Shown here in pieces: positions 8,579 to 16,059 of a stretch of DNA of 64,000 bases. A program made the position numbers and the translations under genes. The number at the start of each line of letters is the position of its first letter. Within the stretch, counting starts at the first letter, position 1. Source of the stretch: RGIG6307 sp964424345. Lineage in GTDB: Bacteria > Bacillota > Clostridia > Lachnospirales > Lachnospiraceae. The stretch lies in the NCBI GenBank assembly GCA_964424345.1, contig CAYRIK010000001.1, forward strand, positions 46,399-110,398, read 5' to 3'. Under the pieces are notes generated by a model. That model ran no database searches. It was given only the letters and a program-made list of their open reading frames with translations, and was not told the origin of the DNA.

Positions 8579-8818
8579 GATTTTCAGAAAAGCTGCTTGG
8601 CTTACATGATGTGTGAAATACATATTTCTAAGCCAAGCTAGTCCAAAGAGTTGCTTACATATAAAAGATATGCTTTTTAGAAATGTAATTTGATATGTCT
8701 TATTACAAGTATGCATGAGAAGGATATTTTGTCACAGAAATATGTACCAAAAATCGGAATTGGTTTTTGGTATATATGATGAATTTATTGTTTGGAATAT
8801 AAAAAATTATATCTGCTA
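8579..8818. other. structured intergenic region without a gene
   Basis: This 240-nt stretch has no convincing reading frame. It holds two inverted repeats: GCTTGGCTTA (8595-8604) with TAAGCCAAGC (8639-8648), whose loop contains a further ATGTGT/ATACAT pairing, and TACCAAAAA (8745-8753) with TTTTTGGTA (8764-8772). Neither is followed by a T run on the plus strand, so they are not ordinary terminators. Confidence 0.6.
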
Positions 8819-8846
8819 TTGACTTTTAATAACAATGTGATAACAT
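8819..8846 (+). promoter_or_regulatory. promoter of the metal-resistance operon
   Basis: TTGACT (8819-8824), 16-bp spacer, TAACAT (8841-8846). Confidence 0.65.
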
Positions 8847-8849
8847 GAA

Positions 8850-8871
8850 CATATGAACAATCATTCATATG
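8850..8871. promoter_or_regulatory. ArsR/CadC-type operator
   Basis: Perfect inverted repeat CATATGAA-6 nt-TTCATATG placed at the expected transcription start, directly before the ArsR-family gene. Spacing and sequence resemble operators of ArsR/SmtB repressors, so autoregulation by metal-released repression is likely. Confidence 0.7.
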
Positions 8872-8887
8872 AAATGAGGTGAAAACA

Positions 8888-9256
8888 TTGCACATGGAGA
8901 GAGAAAACGTGGAAGTATGTGAGTTTTTACATGTTCACGATTCGGTTGTCGAGGATGTAAAAACGCATATGCCTGATGAAGATGCGTTGTATGATCTGGC
9001 AGATTTTTTTAAGATATTTGCAGATTCCACAAGAATTAAAATATTGTATGTATTATTGATGCATGAAATGTGTGTGTGTGATCTTGCAGGTACGCTTGGT
9101 GTGAGTCAGTCAGCAATATCGCATCAGCTTAGAACGTTAAAGCAGATGGATTTGGTACGAAGCCGCAGAGAAGGAAAGACGGTATTTTATTCATTAGCGG
9201 ATGACCATATCAAAGCTATTTTAAATCAGGGTATGGATCATATCGCAGAAGATTAA
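8888..9256 (+). CDS. ArsR/SmtB-family metal-sensing repressor
   Basis: A winged-helix dimeric repressor that leaves DNA when it binds metal. The protein (about 122 aa) has an N-terminal Cys/His-rich segment (CEFLHVHD), the metal-site helix MCVCDLAGTLGVSQSAISHQL with the two Cys of the ELCVCD type, and the wing EGKTVFYSLAD. This arrangement matches CadC-like sensors of Cd, Pb or Zn. The start is uncertain: GTG 8879, TTG 8888 or ATG 8894; TTG 8888 has the best-placed ribosome binding site (GAGGTG at 8877-8882). It heads an operon with a metal-binding protein and a P-type ATPase, which it probably controls. Confidence 0.88.
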   Translation: MHMERENVEVCEFLHVHDSVVEDVKTHMPDEDALYDLADFFKIFADSTRIKILYVLLMHEMCVCDLAGTLGVSQSAISHQLRTLKQMDLVRSRREGKTVFYSLADDHIKAILNQGMDHIAED

Positions 9257-9314
9257 ACGTTGTAATGTCTGTCAACAAAAGACATAAATATAAAAATAAA
9301 AGGAGATTTTTGGT

Positions 9315-9536
9315 ATGAAAAAAGTATATATTTTAGAGGATTTAGATTGTGCACATTGCGCGGCAATCATTGAAGAGCAGGTAGGCAAGTTGGAAGGTGT
9401 AAGCAAAAGTACTTTAACTTTTTTAACACAGAAACTTACTATCGAAGTGGAAGAAGACAAAGCTGCAGAAGTAGAAAAGGCTATTATTGATATTGTAAAG
9501 AAAAAGGAGCCAGACGTAACAGTCATCGTAAAATAA
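9315..9536 (+). CDS. heavy-metal-associated (HMA) domain protein
   Basis: A 73-residue single-domain protein with the ferredoxin-like HMA fold and the metal-binding motif in the form DCAHC, near residue 14. Such proteins hand soft metal ions to P-type ATPases. The next gene starts one base after the stop and encodes an ATPase that lacks its own HMA domain, so this looks like the normally fused N-terminal domain encoded separately. A good AAAGGAGA ribosome binding site precedes it. Confidence 0.9.
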   Translation: MKKVYILEDLDCAHCAAIIEEQVGKLEGVSKSTLTFLTQKLTIEVEEDKAAEVEKAIIDIVKKKEPDVTVIVK

Positions 9537-9537
9537 C

Positions 9538-11445
9538 ATGAGCAAGAAACTAAAAAAGCAACTCAAGAAACTTCTGACCAGCGGTAGTTTATTTGCCGTT
9601 GGTATGATATTAGAGCATATTTCTTTTATTCCAGCATTGGTTGCAGCTCCATTTTTTATTGCTTCTTATCTGTTGATCGGTTTAGAAGTCGTAAAAAAAG
9701 CAGTCAGCGGTGTAAAGCGCAAGCAGATGATGGATGAAAATTTCCTGATGACGATTGCAACGTTTGGAGCATTTCTTATGGGAGATCTTGGAGAAGCGTG
9801 TGCAGTTATGCTGTTTTATCAGGTAGGCGAGTGGTTTCAGAGTTATGCGGTTGGCAAAAGCCGTAAATCTATTACCGCTTTGATGGATATTTGTCCAGAA
9901 TATGCAAATGTAAAACGTGGAGATGAATTAGAAGAGGTTGATCCAAGCGAAGTAAAGATTGGTGATATCATTGTAATCAAGCCTGGTGAAAAAGTTCCAT
10001 TGGATGGCGTTGTTAAAACAGGAATGTCTGCTTTGGATACAAAAGCAATCACTGGAGAAAGTGTTCCTCGTGATATTAAGCCAGGGGAAACGATTATCAG
10101 TGGATGTGTCAATATGAGTGCTGTATTAGAAGTAGAAGTAACAAAGCTTTATGAAAATTCTACAGTTGCCAAAATTTTGGATCTTGTAGAAAATGCTTCT
10201 GCAAATAAGGCACAGGCAGAACAGTTTATTAGTAAGTTCGCTCGTATTTACACACCAATCGTTGTATATTGTGCATTGGCATTGGCAATCGTACCATCTG
10301 TTGCAGTGACAGTCGGAAATATATTAGGATTTTTAGATATGCCGATTTTAGCAGCATGGAAGCAATGGGTTTATAGAGGACTTGTATTTTTAGTAACATC
10401 TTGTCCTTGTGCTTTGGTAATCAGTATTCCGCTTAGCTTTTTTGGTGGTATTGGTGGTGCAAGTAAAGAAGGTATTCTGATTAAGGGAAGTAACTATTTG
10501 GAAATGCTTGCAAAAGTAGATACCGTTGTTATGGACAAAACAGGTACATTGACCAAAGGTACATTTTCTATTCAGGAGATTCATCCAAACGGACTTTCCG
10601 AACAAGAATTTATCCGTATACTGGCACATGTAGAATATTTATCTAATCATCCGATTGCAAAATCTGCAGTTGCAGCATTTGAAGGCACCATAGATACGGC
10701 TGCTATTTCTAATATGAAGGAATTGGCAGGAAAAGGAATTGAAGTTTGCTTTGCACAAGAGATGTATTATGGCGGTAACTATCGTTTGATGCAGGATTTA
10801 GGATTTAATAACTTACAGGAAAGTCAGGTAGGTACGATAGTTCATCTTGCAAAGAAAACAGATGCAGGATATGTATATCTTGGATATGCGGTTGCAGCAG
10901 ATACCATTAAACCAGATGCGAAAGATGCCATGAAACAATTAAAGGCATGTGGCGTGGAACAGTTGGTTATGCTGACAGGCGATAAAAAGTCTACAGCAGA
11001 AGCAGTGGCAGAGGAAATTGGAGTAGATACTGTTTATGCAGAGCTGCTTCCAGCAGATAAAGTAGAAAAGGTAGAAGCATTATTTGCCAATAAAAAAGAC
11101 AAAGGTAAAATCTGTTTTGTCGGAGATGGTATCAATGATGCACCGGTACTTGCTAGAGCAGATGTTGGTATTGCTATGGGCGGTATGGGTTCTGATGCGG
11201 CGATTGAGGCAGCAGATATTGTTATTATGACAGATGAACCAAGTAAGATTGCAAGAGCAATGAAGATATCCAGAAAGACATTGCTTATCGTAAATCAAAA
11301 TATTATTGGAGCAATCGGCATTAAAGTGCTTGTACTGATTTTAACGGCTTTTGGATTTGTAGGTATGTGGGCTGCTGTATTTGCAGACGTAGGCGTTGCA
11401 TTTATTGCAATTTTAAATGCGATGAGAGCATTAAATACAAAATAA
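9538..11445 (+). CDS. P1B-type metal-exporting ATPase (CadA/ZntA-like)
   Basis: An ATP-driven membrane exporter of divalent soft metals such as Zn, Cd or Pb. The 635 residues include the transmembrane CPC motif (SCPCALVIS), the phosphorylated Asp in DKTGTLTKG (Asp333), TGES in the actuator domain (ITGESVP), the HP motif (SNHPIAKSA) and GDGINDAPVLA. The CPC motif and the cadmium-type neighbours favour Zn/Cd over copper, though copper cannot be excluded. It is about 70-100 residues shorter than typical CadA because the HMA domain is on the preceding gene. It has no ribosome binding site of its own, so translation is probably coupled. Confidence 0.93.
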   Translation: MSKKLKKQLKKLLTSGSLFAVGMILEHISFIPALVAAPFFIASYLLIGLEVVKKAVSGVKRKQMMDENFLMTIATFGAFLMGDLGEACAVMLFYQVGEWFQSYAVGKSRKSITALMDICPEYANVKRGDELEEVDPSEVKIGDIIVIKPGEKVPLDGVVKTGMSALDTKAITGESVPRDIKPGETIISGCVNMSAVLEVEVTKLYENSTVAKILDLVENASANKAQAEQFISKFARIYTPIVVYCALALAIVPSVAVTVGNILGFLDMPILAAWKQWVYRGLVFLVTSCPCALVISIPLSFFGGIGGASKEGILIKGSNYLEMLAKVDTVVMDKTGTLTKGTFSIQEIHPNGLSEQEFIRILAHVEYLSNHPIAKSAVAAFEGTIDTAAISNMKELAGKGIEVCFAQEMYYGGNYRLMQDLGFNNLQESQVGTIVHLAKKTDAGYVYLGYAVAADTIKPDAKDAMKQLKACGVEQLVMLTGDKKSTAEAVAEEIGVDTVYAELLPADKVEKVEALFANKKDKGKICFVGDGINDAPVLARADVGIAMGGMGSDAAIEAADIVIMTDEPSKIARAMKISRKTLLIVNQNIIGAIGIKVLVLILTAFGFVGMWAAVFADVGVAFIAILNAMRALNTK

Positions 11446-11462
11446 TCAAATGGATATAATAA

Positions 11463-11590
11463 AGAGACTGTATNNNNNNNNNNNNNNNNNNNNNNNNNNN
11501 NNNNNNNNNNNNNNNNNNNNNNNNNNNNNNNNNNNNNNNNNNNNNNNNNNNNNNNNNNNNNNNNNNNNNNNNNGGATGCAGTCTTTTTTA
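11463..11590 (+). terminator. terminator split by the assembly gap
   Basis: AGAGACTGTAT just before the N run and ATGCAGTCTTTTTT just after it are complementary (AGACTGTAT with ATGCAGTCT, one G-U pair) and end in a T run, so they look like the two arms of the ATPase operon terminator. Confidence 0.65.
11474..11573. other. assembly gap (100 N)
   Basis: A run of exactly 100 N, the conventional placeholder for a gap of unknown length. The real length cannot be read here. Confidence 0.98.
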
Positions 11591-11626
11591 TATACTAGGA
11601 AATTACTCATTTCCTAGTATATAAAA
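11586..11626. repeat. perfect 18-bp inverted repeat
   Basis: The 18 bases at 11586-11603 are the exact reverse complement of 11609-11626 with the loop TACTC between them. The 3' arm ends in CTAGTATATAAAA, which recurs exactly at 39338-39350 and nearly so at 54903. Confidence 0.9.
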
Positions 11627-11668
11627 ACGCTCCGCGAAGATGAGCATGAGCGTATACAGAAAGTAGGC
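11615..11668 (+). repeat. structured intergenic repeat, copy C
   Basis: TAGTATATAAAAACGCTCC (11615-11633) matches 54903-54921 in 18 of 19 bases. Both copies continue with an AAG-ATG-CA core and a closing GAGCG, so that ACGCTC (11627-11632) and GAGCGT (11648-11653) form a stem. Similarity runs on to the AAAGTA near 11660. The remaining bases to the ABC transporter gene hold no other gene. Confidence 0.75.
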
Positions 11669-11779
11669 TTTATATTATTACAGTATAATATTTGATTGGC
11701 GAAGTTTGTAAAATTCTATTTAAAAAATGGCTAAAGAGTAGTATGATAAAAGACACGAGAGGACAAAGGAGGAAAAAAC

Positions 11780-13555
11780 ATGATATTTGGTAAACATATT
11801 AATAAATACTATATCAAATATGGTGGATGGCTGCTGGGAGGCTTGGCAGCATTAATATTAGTTGACTGGTTTCAGTTAGTCATCCCAAATCTGTATCAGA
11901 TGTTGATCAATGGTGTCAATGACGGATACGTTATATCAAATGGCGTACAGACCGCATTTGATATGGATTTTTTATTGGACAAGATTTGTATGCCTATGGT
12001 AGGTGTCGTGCTGGCAATGGCGTTTGGACGTTTTAGCTGGCGTGTCTGCATATTGGGTTCTGCTGTAAAAGTAGAAGCAGATTTAAGAGAGCGTATGTTT
12101 GATCATGCCAAAGATTTAAGTCGTGAATACTATCAGGCAAACAAAGTCGGAAATCTCATGAGCTTATTTACAAACGACCTTGATACGATTCAAGAATGTT
12201 TTGGTTGGGGCTTTTTGATGTTTTTTGACGCTGCATTTTTGGGTTGTCTTGCTGTTGTGAAAATGTGGAAGATGAACTGGCAGCTTGCATTGTTATCTAT
12301 GATACCAATGTTTATCTTGATGGTAGCAAGTACCGTAGTAGGAAAGTATATGATGAAAAAGTGGGAAGTTAGACAGGAAGCATTTTCTAAGTTATCCGAT
12401 TTTTCACAGGAAAGTTTTTCTGGTATTGCTGTTATTAAGGCATTTGTAAAAGAAACAAAAGAATTATTGGCATTTAAAAAATTAAATCAGGAAAATGAAG
12501 AAGCAAACATTGATTATACAAGAACTTCTGTACTTTTGAAGATTTTAGTAACATTGTTTGTAGAAAGTGTAATCTGTGTTATTTTAGGTTACGGTGGTTA
12601 CCTTGTATACAAAGGCACATTTAATGCAGGTCAGTTAGTAGAGTACATTGGATATTTTAACTCTGTAGTATGGCCAATCATGGCAGTTGCAGAATTAATC
12701 GATATGATTTCTAGAGGAAATGCATCTATGAAGCGTATCAGCGAGCTGTTGGATGCAAAACAAGATGTTATGGACAGAGAAGATGTAGAAGTAATCGAAA
12801 ACATCAAAGGTAATATTGAATTTAGAGATCTTACATTCCGCTATCCTGATGGAGAATATAATGTATTAGATCATGTATCTTTTACGATTCATGCAGGAGA
12901 AAATATCGGTCTGATCGGAAAGACTGGTGCTGGTAAGACAACATTGGTAGATTTGATTTTGCGTACTTACAATGTTCCAGATGGTACGTTGTTTATTGAC
13001 GGAAAAGATGTTAATACAATATCTATTCGTGCAGTACGAGCAGCTTGTGCTTATGTACCACAGGATAATTTCTTATTCTCCGACACGATTGAAAACAATA
13101 TTTCTTTCGGTACAGATGATAAATCACAACAAGGTATTATTGATGCAGCAGTGCTTGCAGACGTAGACAGTAATATCAAAGATTTCCAAAAAGGTTATCA
13201 GACAGTATTAGGAGAACGAGGCGTAACCGTTTCCGGTGGACAAAAACAGCGTATCAGTATTGCGAGAGCGTTGATGAAAGATGCTCCAATCTTAATATTA
13301 GATGATTCTGTTTCCGCAGTAGATACTAAGACAGAAAGAACAATCTTAAATAATTTAAGACAGACAAGACAAGGCAAGACAACAATCTTGATTGCACACA
13401 GAATTTCTACAGTAGAACAAATGGATAAGGTATTATTCGTTGACGAAGGCAAACTTGTAGCATTTGGTACACATGAAGAATTGTATGCAACTTGTCCGGA
13501 TTATAAGAAGATGGTAGAACTTCAAAAACTGGAAGAAGAGGGAGGAAACGAGTAA
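11780..13555 (+). CDS. ABC exporter, half-transporter with degenerate catalytic site
   Basis: A 591-residue half-transporter with an N-terminal six-helix type I exporter domain (about residues 15-320) and a C-terminal ATPase domain. Walker A is GKTGAGKTT, the signature is VSGGQKQR, and Walker B reads ILILDDSVSAVD, so the catalytic Glu is replaced by Asp. Together with the next gene this is the pattern of heterodimeric exporters such as BmrCD or LmrCD, with one weak and one active ATP site. A strong AAAGGAGG precedes the start. Substrate is unknown; multidrug or lipid-like compounds are typical. Its TAA shares a base with the next gene's ATG. Confidence 0.92.
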   Translation: MIFGKHINKYYIKYGGWLLGGLAALILVDWFQLVIPNLYQMLINGVNDGYVISNGVQTAFDMDFLLDKICMPMVGVVLAMAFGRFSWRVCILGSAVKVEADLRERMFDHAKDLSREYYQANKVGNLMSLFTNDLDTIQECFGWGFLMFFDAAFLGCLAVVKMWKMNWQLALLSMIPMFILMVASTVVGKYMMKKWEVRQEAFSKLSDFSQESFSGIAVIKAFVKETKELLAFKKLNQENEEANIDYTRTSVLLKILVTLFVESVICVILGYGGYLVYKGTFNAGQLVEYIGYFNSVVWPIMAVAELIDMISRGNASMKRISELLDAKQDVMDREDVEVIENIKGNIEFRDLTFRYPDGEYNVLDHVSFTIHAGENIGLIGKTGAGKTTLVDLILRTYNVPDGTLFIDGKDVNTISIRAVRAACAYVPQDNFLFSDTIENNISFGTDDKSQQGIIDAAVLADVDSNIKDFQKGYQTVLGERGVTVSGGQKQRISIARALMKDAPILILDDSVSAVDTKTERTILNNLRQTRQGKTTILIAHRISTVEQMDKVLFVDEGKLVAFGTHEELYATCPDYKKMVELQKLEEEGGNE

Positions 13556-15441
13556 TGTATGAATATTTACCGATACTGATCGTCGGTGCTATTATCGGCG
13601 TATTTTCCACTGCTTTCATCATAGCATATATTCTATTATGTAAACAAAAAGAAGAAAAAGACAAAGAACGTATCATGTCCGATGGAGAGCTGATCAAGCG
13701 TCTGATGGAATATGCAAAACCATATTGGAAAACATTTATTTTAATCTTTTTCATTATGCTTGCGTCTATCGTATATGACATTGTATCACCATTGATTATT
13801 GGAAATATCGAAGAAATGGTGAAAAAAGATTTCCCATTAGAGGATTTATTTAAAATGGTTGCTGTGTATGCAAGTATTTTAATTGTTTCCATGGTATGTA
13901 CTTATTTTCAAGCAATCATTTTACAAAGAACAGGACAAAAGATTTTATCTAAGCTGAGAATGGACGTATTTAGTCACATTGAAAGTTTGAGCCATGATCA
14001 GTTAAACAACATTCCAGTCGGAAAATTAGTAACCAGAGTTACAAACGATACAAACGCCATTTCTATGATGGTAACAAATATGTTAGTAACATTGGCTAAA
14101 AACATTATGGTATTGATTGGTGTATTAGGTGCGATGTTGATGTTAAACTATGCGTTGACATTAATGGTGCTTTGCTTCGTACCATTTGTTGTATTGTTTA
14201 CAGTAATCTTTAGAAAGTTTTCCAGAAAAGTACATCGTGAAGTAAATGATACTAGAACAGATATCAATACTTACCTTTCTGAAAATCTTTCAGGTATTAA
14301 AATTACACAGATTTTCAATCGTGAGCAGGAAAAGATGGATGACTTCATGAACAGAAGCCAGAAATTAAAACGTGCAAAGCAAAAACAGATTTGGGTATTT
14401 AGTATTTTCAGACCGATGGTATATACACTTTATATGTCATCTATATTATGCCTGTTTTACTTTGGTGGTAAAAACTGCATCAAAGATGTTGTATTTTTAG
14501 GTCAGGTAATGGACAGCGGTGTAATCGTTTCCTTCTATATGTATATCTCTAAATTCTATAATCCAATTCAGACGTTGGCAGAACAGTTTGACGTGCTTCA
14601 GCGTTCTTTGGCAGCCGCAGAGAAGATTTTTACAATCATGGATATGGTTCCACAGGTTGTAGATGAGCCGGATGCAATAGAATTAGATGAAATCAAAGGT
14701 GAAATTGAATTTAAAGATGTATGGTTCTGTTATGAACCAGGTGAATGGGTATTACAAGGTGTTTCTTTCCATGTATTACCAAAGCAGACGGTTGCATTCG
14801 TTGGTTCTACAGGTTCAGGAAAGACAACAATCCTTTCTTTAATCTGCCGTAATTATGACATTCAAAAAGGACAGATTTTAATTGACGGTATTGATATTAA
14901 AAAGATTAAAATCTCTTCTTTGCGTAAACACTTCGGACAGATGCTTCAGGATGTATTTTTATTCTCAGGAGATATCCGCAGTAATATATTGTTGCGTGAA
15001 GAAGGCATTTCTGACAAAGAAGTTATGGAAGCATGTCGTTATGTAAATGCAGACAGCTTTATCAACAAGTTAGAACATGGTCTGGATGAAAAAGTACAGG
15101 AAAGAGGAAATAATTTCTCTGCCGGTCAAAGACAGCTTTTATCTTTTGCAAGAACAATCGTACACAAACCAAGTGTTATGATCTTAGACGAGGCAACTGC
15201 AAATATCGATACAGAAACAGAAGTGCTTATTCAGGATTCTTTGGAAAAAATGAAAAATATCGGTACAATGCTCGTAGTAGCACATCGTCTTTCTACAATT
15301 CAGCATTCTGATAATATTATTTTACTTTCCAAAGGAAAGATTGTAGAGCAGGGTACACATCAAGAACTGTTACATTTAAAAGGAAAATATTATCAGCTTT
15401 ATACACTTCAGTTCAATAAGCAACAGTTGAAAAACAGCTAA
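13555..15441 (+). CDS. ABC exporter, half-transporter with canonical Walker B
   Basis: Partner of the preceding gene, starting on the last base of its stop codon. The 628-residue protein has an extra N-terminal hydrophobic helix (about residues 5-27) and a charged linker before the usual six-helix domain. The ATPase domain has Walker A GSTGSGKTT and Walker B VMILDEATANID with the catalytic Glu, but a non-standard signature FSAGQRQ. The complete ATP site of the heterodimer would thus use this protein's Walker motifs and the SGGQ of the first subunit, as known for BmrCD-type exporters. Confidence 0.92.
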   Translation: MYEYLPILIVGAIIGVFSTAFIIAYILLCKQKEEKDKERIMSDGELIKRLMEYAKPYWKTFILIFFIMLASIVYDIVSPLIIGNIEEMVKKDFPLEDLFKMVAVYASILIVSMVCTYFQAIILQRTGQKILSKLRMDVFSHIESLSHDQLNNIPVGKLVTRVTNDTNAISMMVTNMLVTLAKNIMVLIGVLGAMLMLNYALTLMVLCFVPFVVLFTVIFRKFSRKVHREVNDTRTDINTYLSENLSGIKITQIFNREQEKMDDFMNRSQKLKRAKQKQIWVFSIFRPMVYTLYMSSILCLFYFGGKNCIKDVVFLGQVMDSGVIVSFYMYISKFYNPIQTLAEQFDVLQRSLAAAEKIFTIMDMVPQVVDEPDAIELDEIKGEIEFKDVWFCYEPGEWVLQGVSFHVLPKQTVAFVGSTGSGKTTILSLICRNYDIQKGQILIDGIDIKKIKISSLRKHFGQMLQDVFLFSGDIRSNILLREEGISDKEVMEACRYVNADSFINKLEHGLDEKVQERGNNFSAGQRQLLSFARTIVHKPSVMILDEATANIDTETEVLIQDSLEKMKNIGTMLVVAHRLSTIQHSDNIILLSKGKIVEQGTHQELLHLKGKYYQLYTLQFNKQQLKNS

Positions 15442-15477
15442 AAATATCAAAACATAATTGCATATCAAACAATTTAG

Positions 15478-15518
15478 AATAAGTGGAGAAAACAATACTT
15501 TCTCCGCTTATTTTTTTT
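15478..15518 (+). terminator. Rho-independent terminator after the ABC exporter
   Basis: AAGTGGAGAAA (15481-15491) pairs with TTTCTCCGCTT (15499-15509), then eight T. Confidence 0.92.
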
Positions 15519-15527
15519 GAAAAAAGG

Positions 15528-15556
15528 TTGACATTGGAAAATTTTAGTAGTATTAT
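15528..15556 (+). promoter_or_regulatory. feo promoter
   Basis: TTGACA (15528-15533), 17-bp spacer, TATTAT (15551-15556): a near-consensus vegetative promoter. Confidence 0.8.
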
Positions 15557-15565
15557 CATAATGCA

Positions 15566-15587
15566 AGTTAGTTAATAATAACTAACT
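15566..15587. promoter_or_regulatory. candidate iron-repressor operator upstream of feoA
   Basis: Perfect inverted repeat AGTTAGTTA-4 nt-TAACTAACT lying over the expected transcription start of feoA. The GTTAG/CTAAC halves recall DtxR/IdeR-type iron boxes. The identity of the repressor is inferred from the gene it sits before. Confidence 0.55.
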
Positions 15588-15679
15588 CAAAAGCTTGATG
15601 AAATATCATAAAAAATATTGATATGTATCGCTGCCCTCGTAAGAGTGTGGATGAAATACAGGAAATTGAGGGATAATTT

Positions 15680-15901
15680 ATGAATTTGGTGGATGCAAAC
15701 ATTGGGCAGGAATATATTGTAAAAGAGATTATTACAGAAGATGAAGAATTAAATTCTTTTCTTTTCTCTCTTGGATGTTACAGTGGTGAGCCAATTACCG
15801 TAATTTCCCGTGTAAAGGGTGGATGTGTAGTTTCTATCAAAGATGGACGTTACAACATTGATAATGAATTGGCAAAAGCAATCGCTGTAAACGAAAATTA
15901 A
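15680..15901 (+). CDS. feoA: FeoA domain protein
   Basis: A 73-residue SH3-like FeoA protein, a cytosolic helper of the ferrous iron transporter FeoB. Recognisable are the SLGCYSGEPITVISR segment and the closing GRYNIDNELAKAI. It stands alone as a short gene 158 nt before feoB, the normal arrangement in clostridia. GAGGG 7 nt before the ATG serves as ribosome binding site. Confidence 0.88.
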   Translation: MNLVDANIGQEYIVKEIITEDEELNSFLFSLGCYSGEPITVISRVKGGCVVSIKDGRYNIDNELAKAIAVNEN

Positions 15902-16028
15902 TCTATAAATTTTATAGATTATAAAGAATCAGCAAAGCAGAGTTATGATCTGCTTTACAAAAATGTTTGGGAATGAGAGTGTGTGAAGGCACGCTTTTAT
16001 TTCTGATGATAGGTTAGGCTATACTAAC
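15900..16028. promoter_or_regulatory. feoA-feoB spacer with hairpins and a second candidate operator
   Basis: Directly at the feoA stop there is a perfect 10-bp palindrome (15900-15909 with 15911-15920). Two further hairpins follow: AAAGCAGA/TCTGCTTT (15934-15956) and AGTGTG/CACGCT near 15977-15995 with a short T-rich tail. GTTAG-6 nt-CTAAC at 16013-16028 contains a TATACT (16020-16025) that could be a -10 element, so feoB may have its own regulated promoter. Confidence 0.5.
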
Positions 16029-16059
16029 TGATAGATGCAAGAAATGAGGAGGATGCATT

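Noticed and set aside
11474..11573. Biological low-complexity sequence
   Set aside because: It is exactly 100 N, a scaffold placeholder.
12900..15300. The Asp-for-Glu change in the first ABC subunit as a damaging mutation
   Set aside because: The second subunit has the Glu and a degenerate signature, which is the known complementary pattern of heterodimeric exporters.
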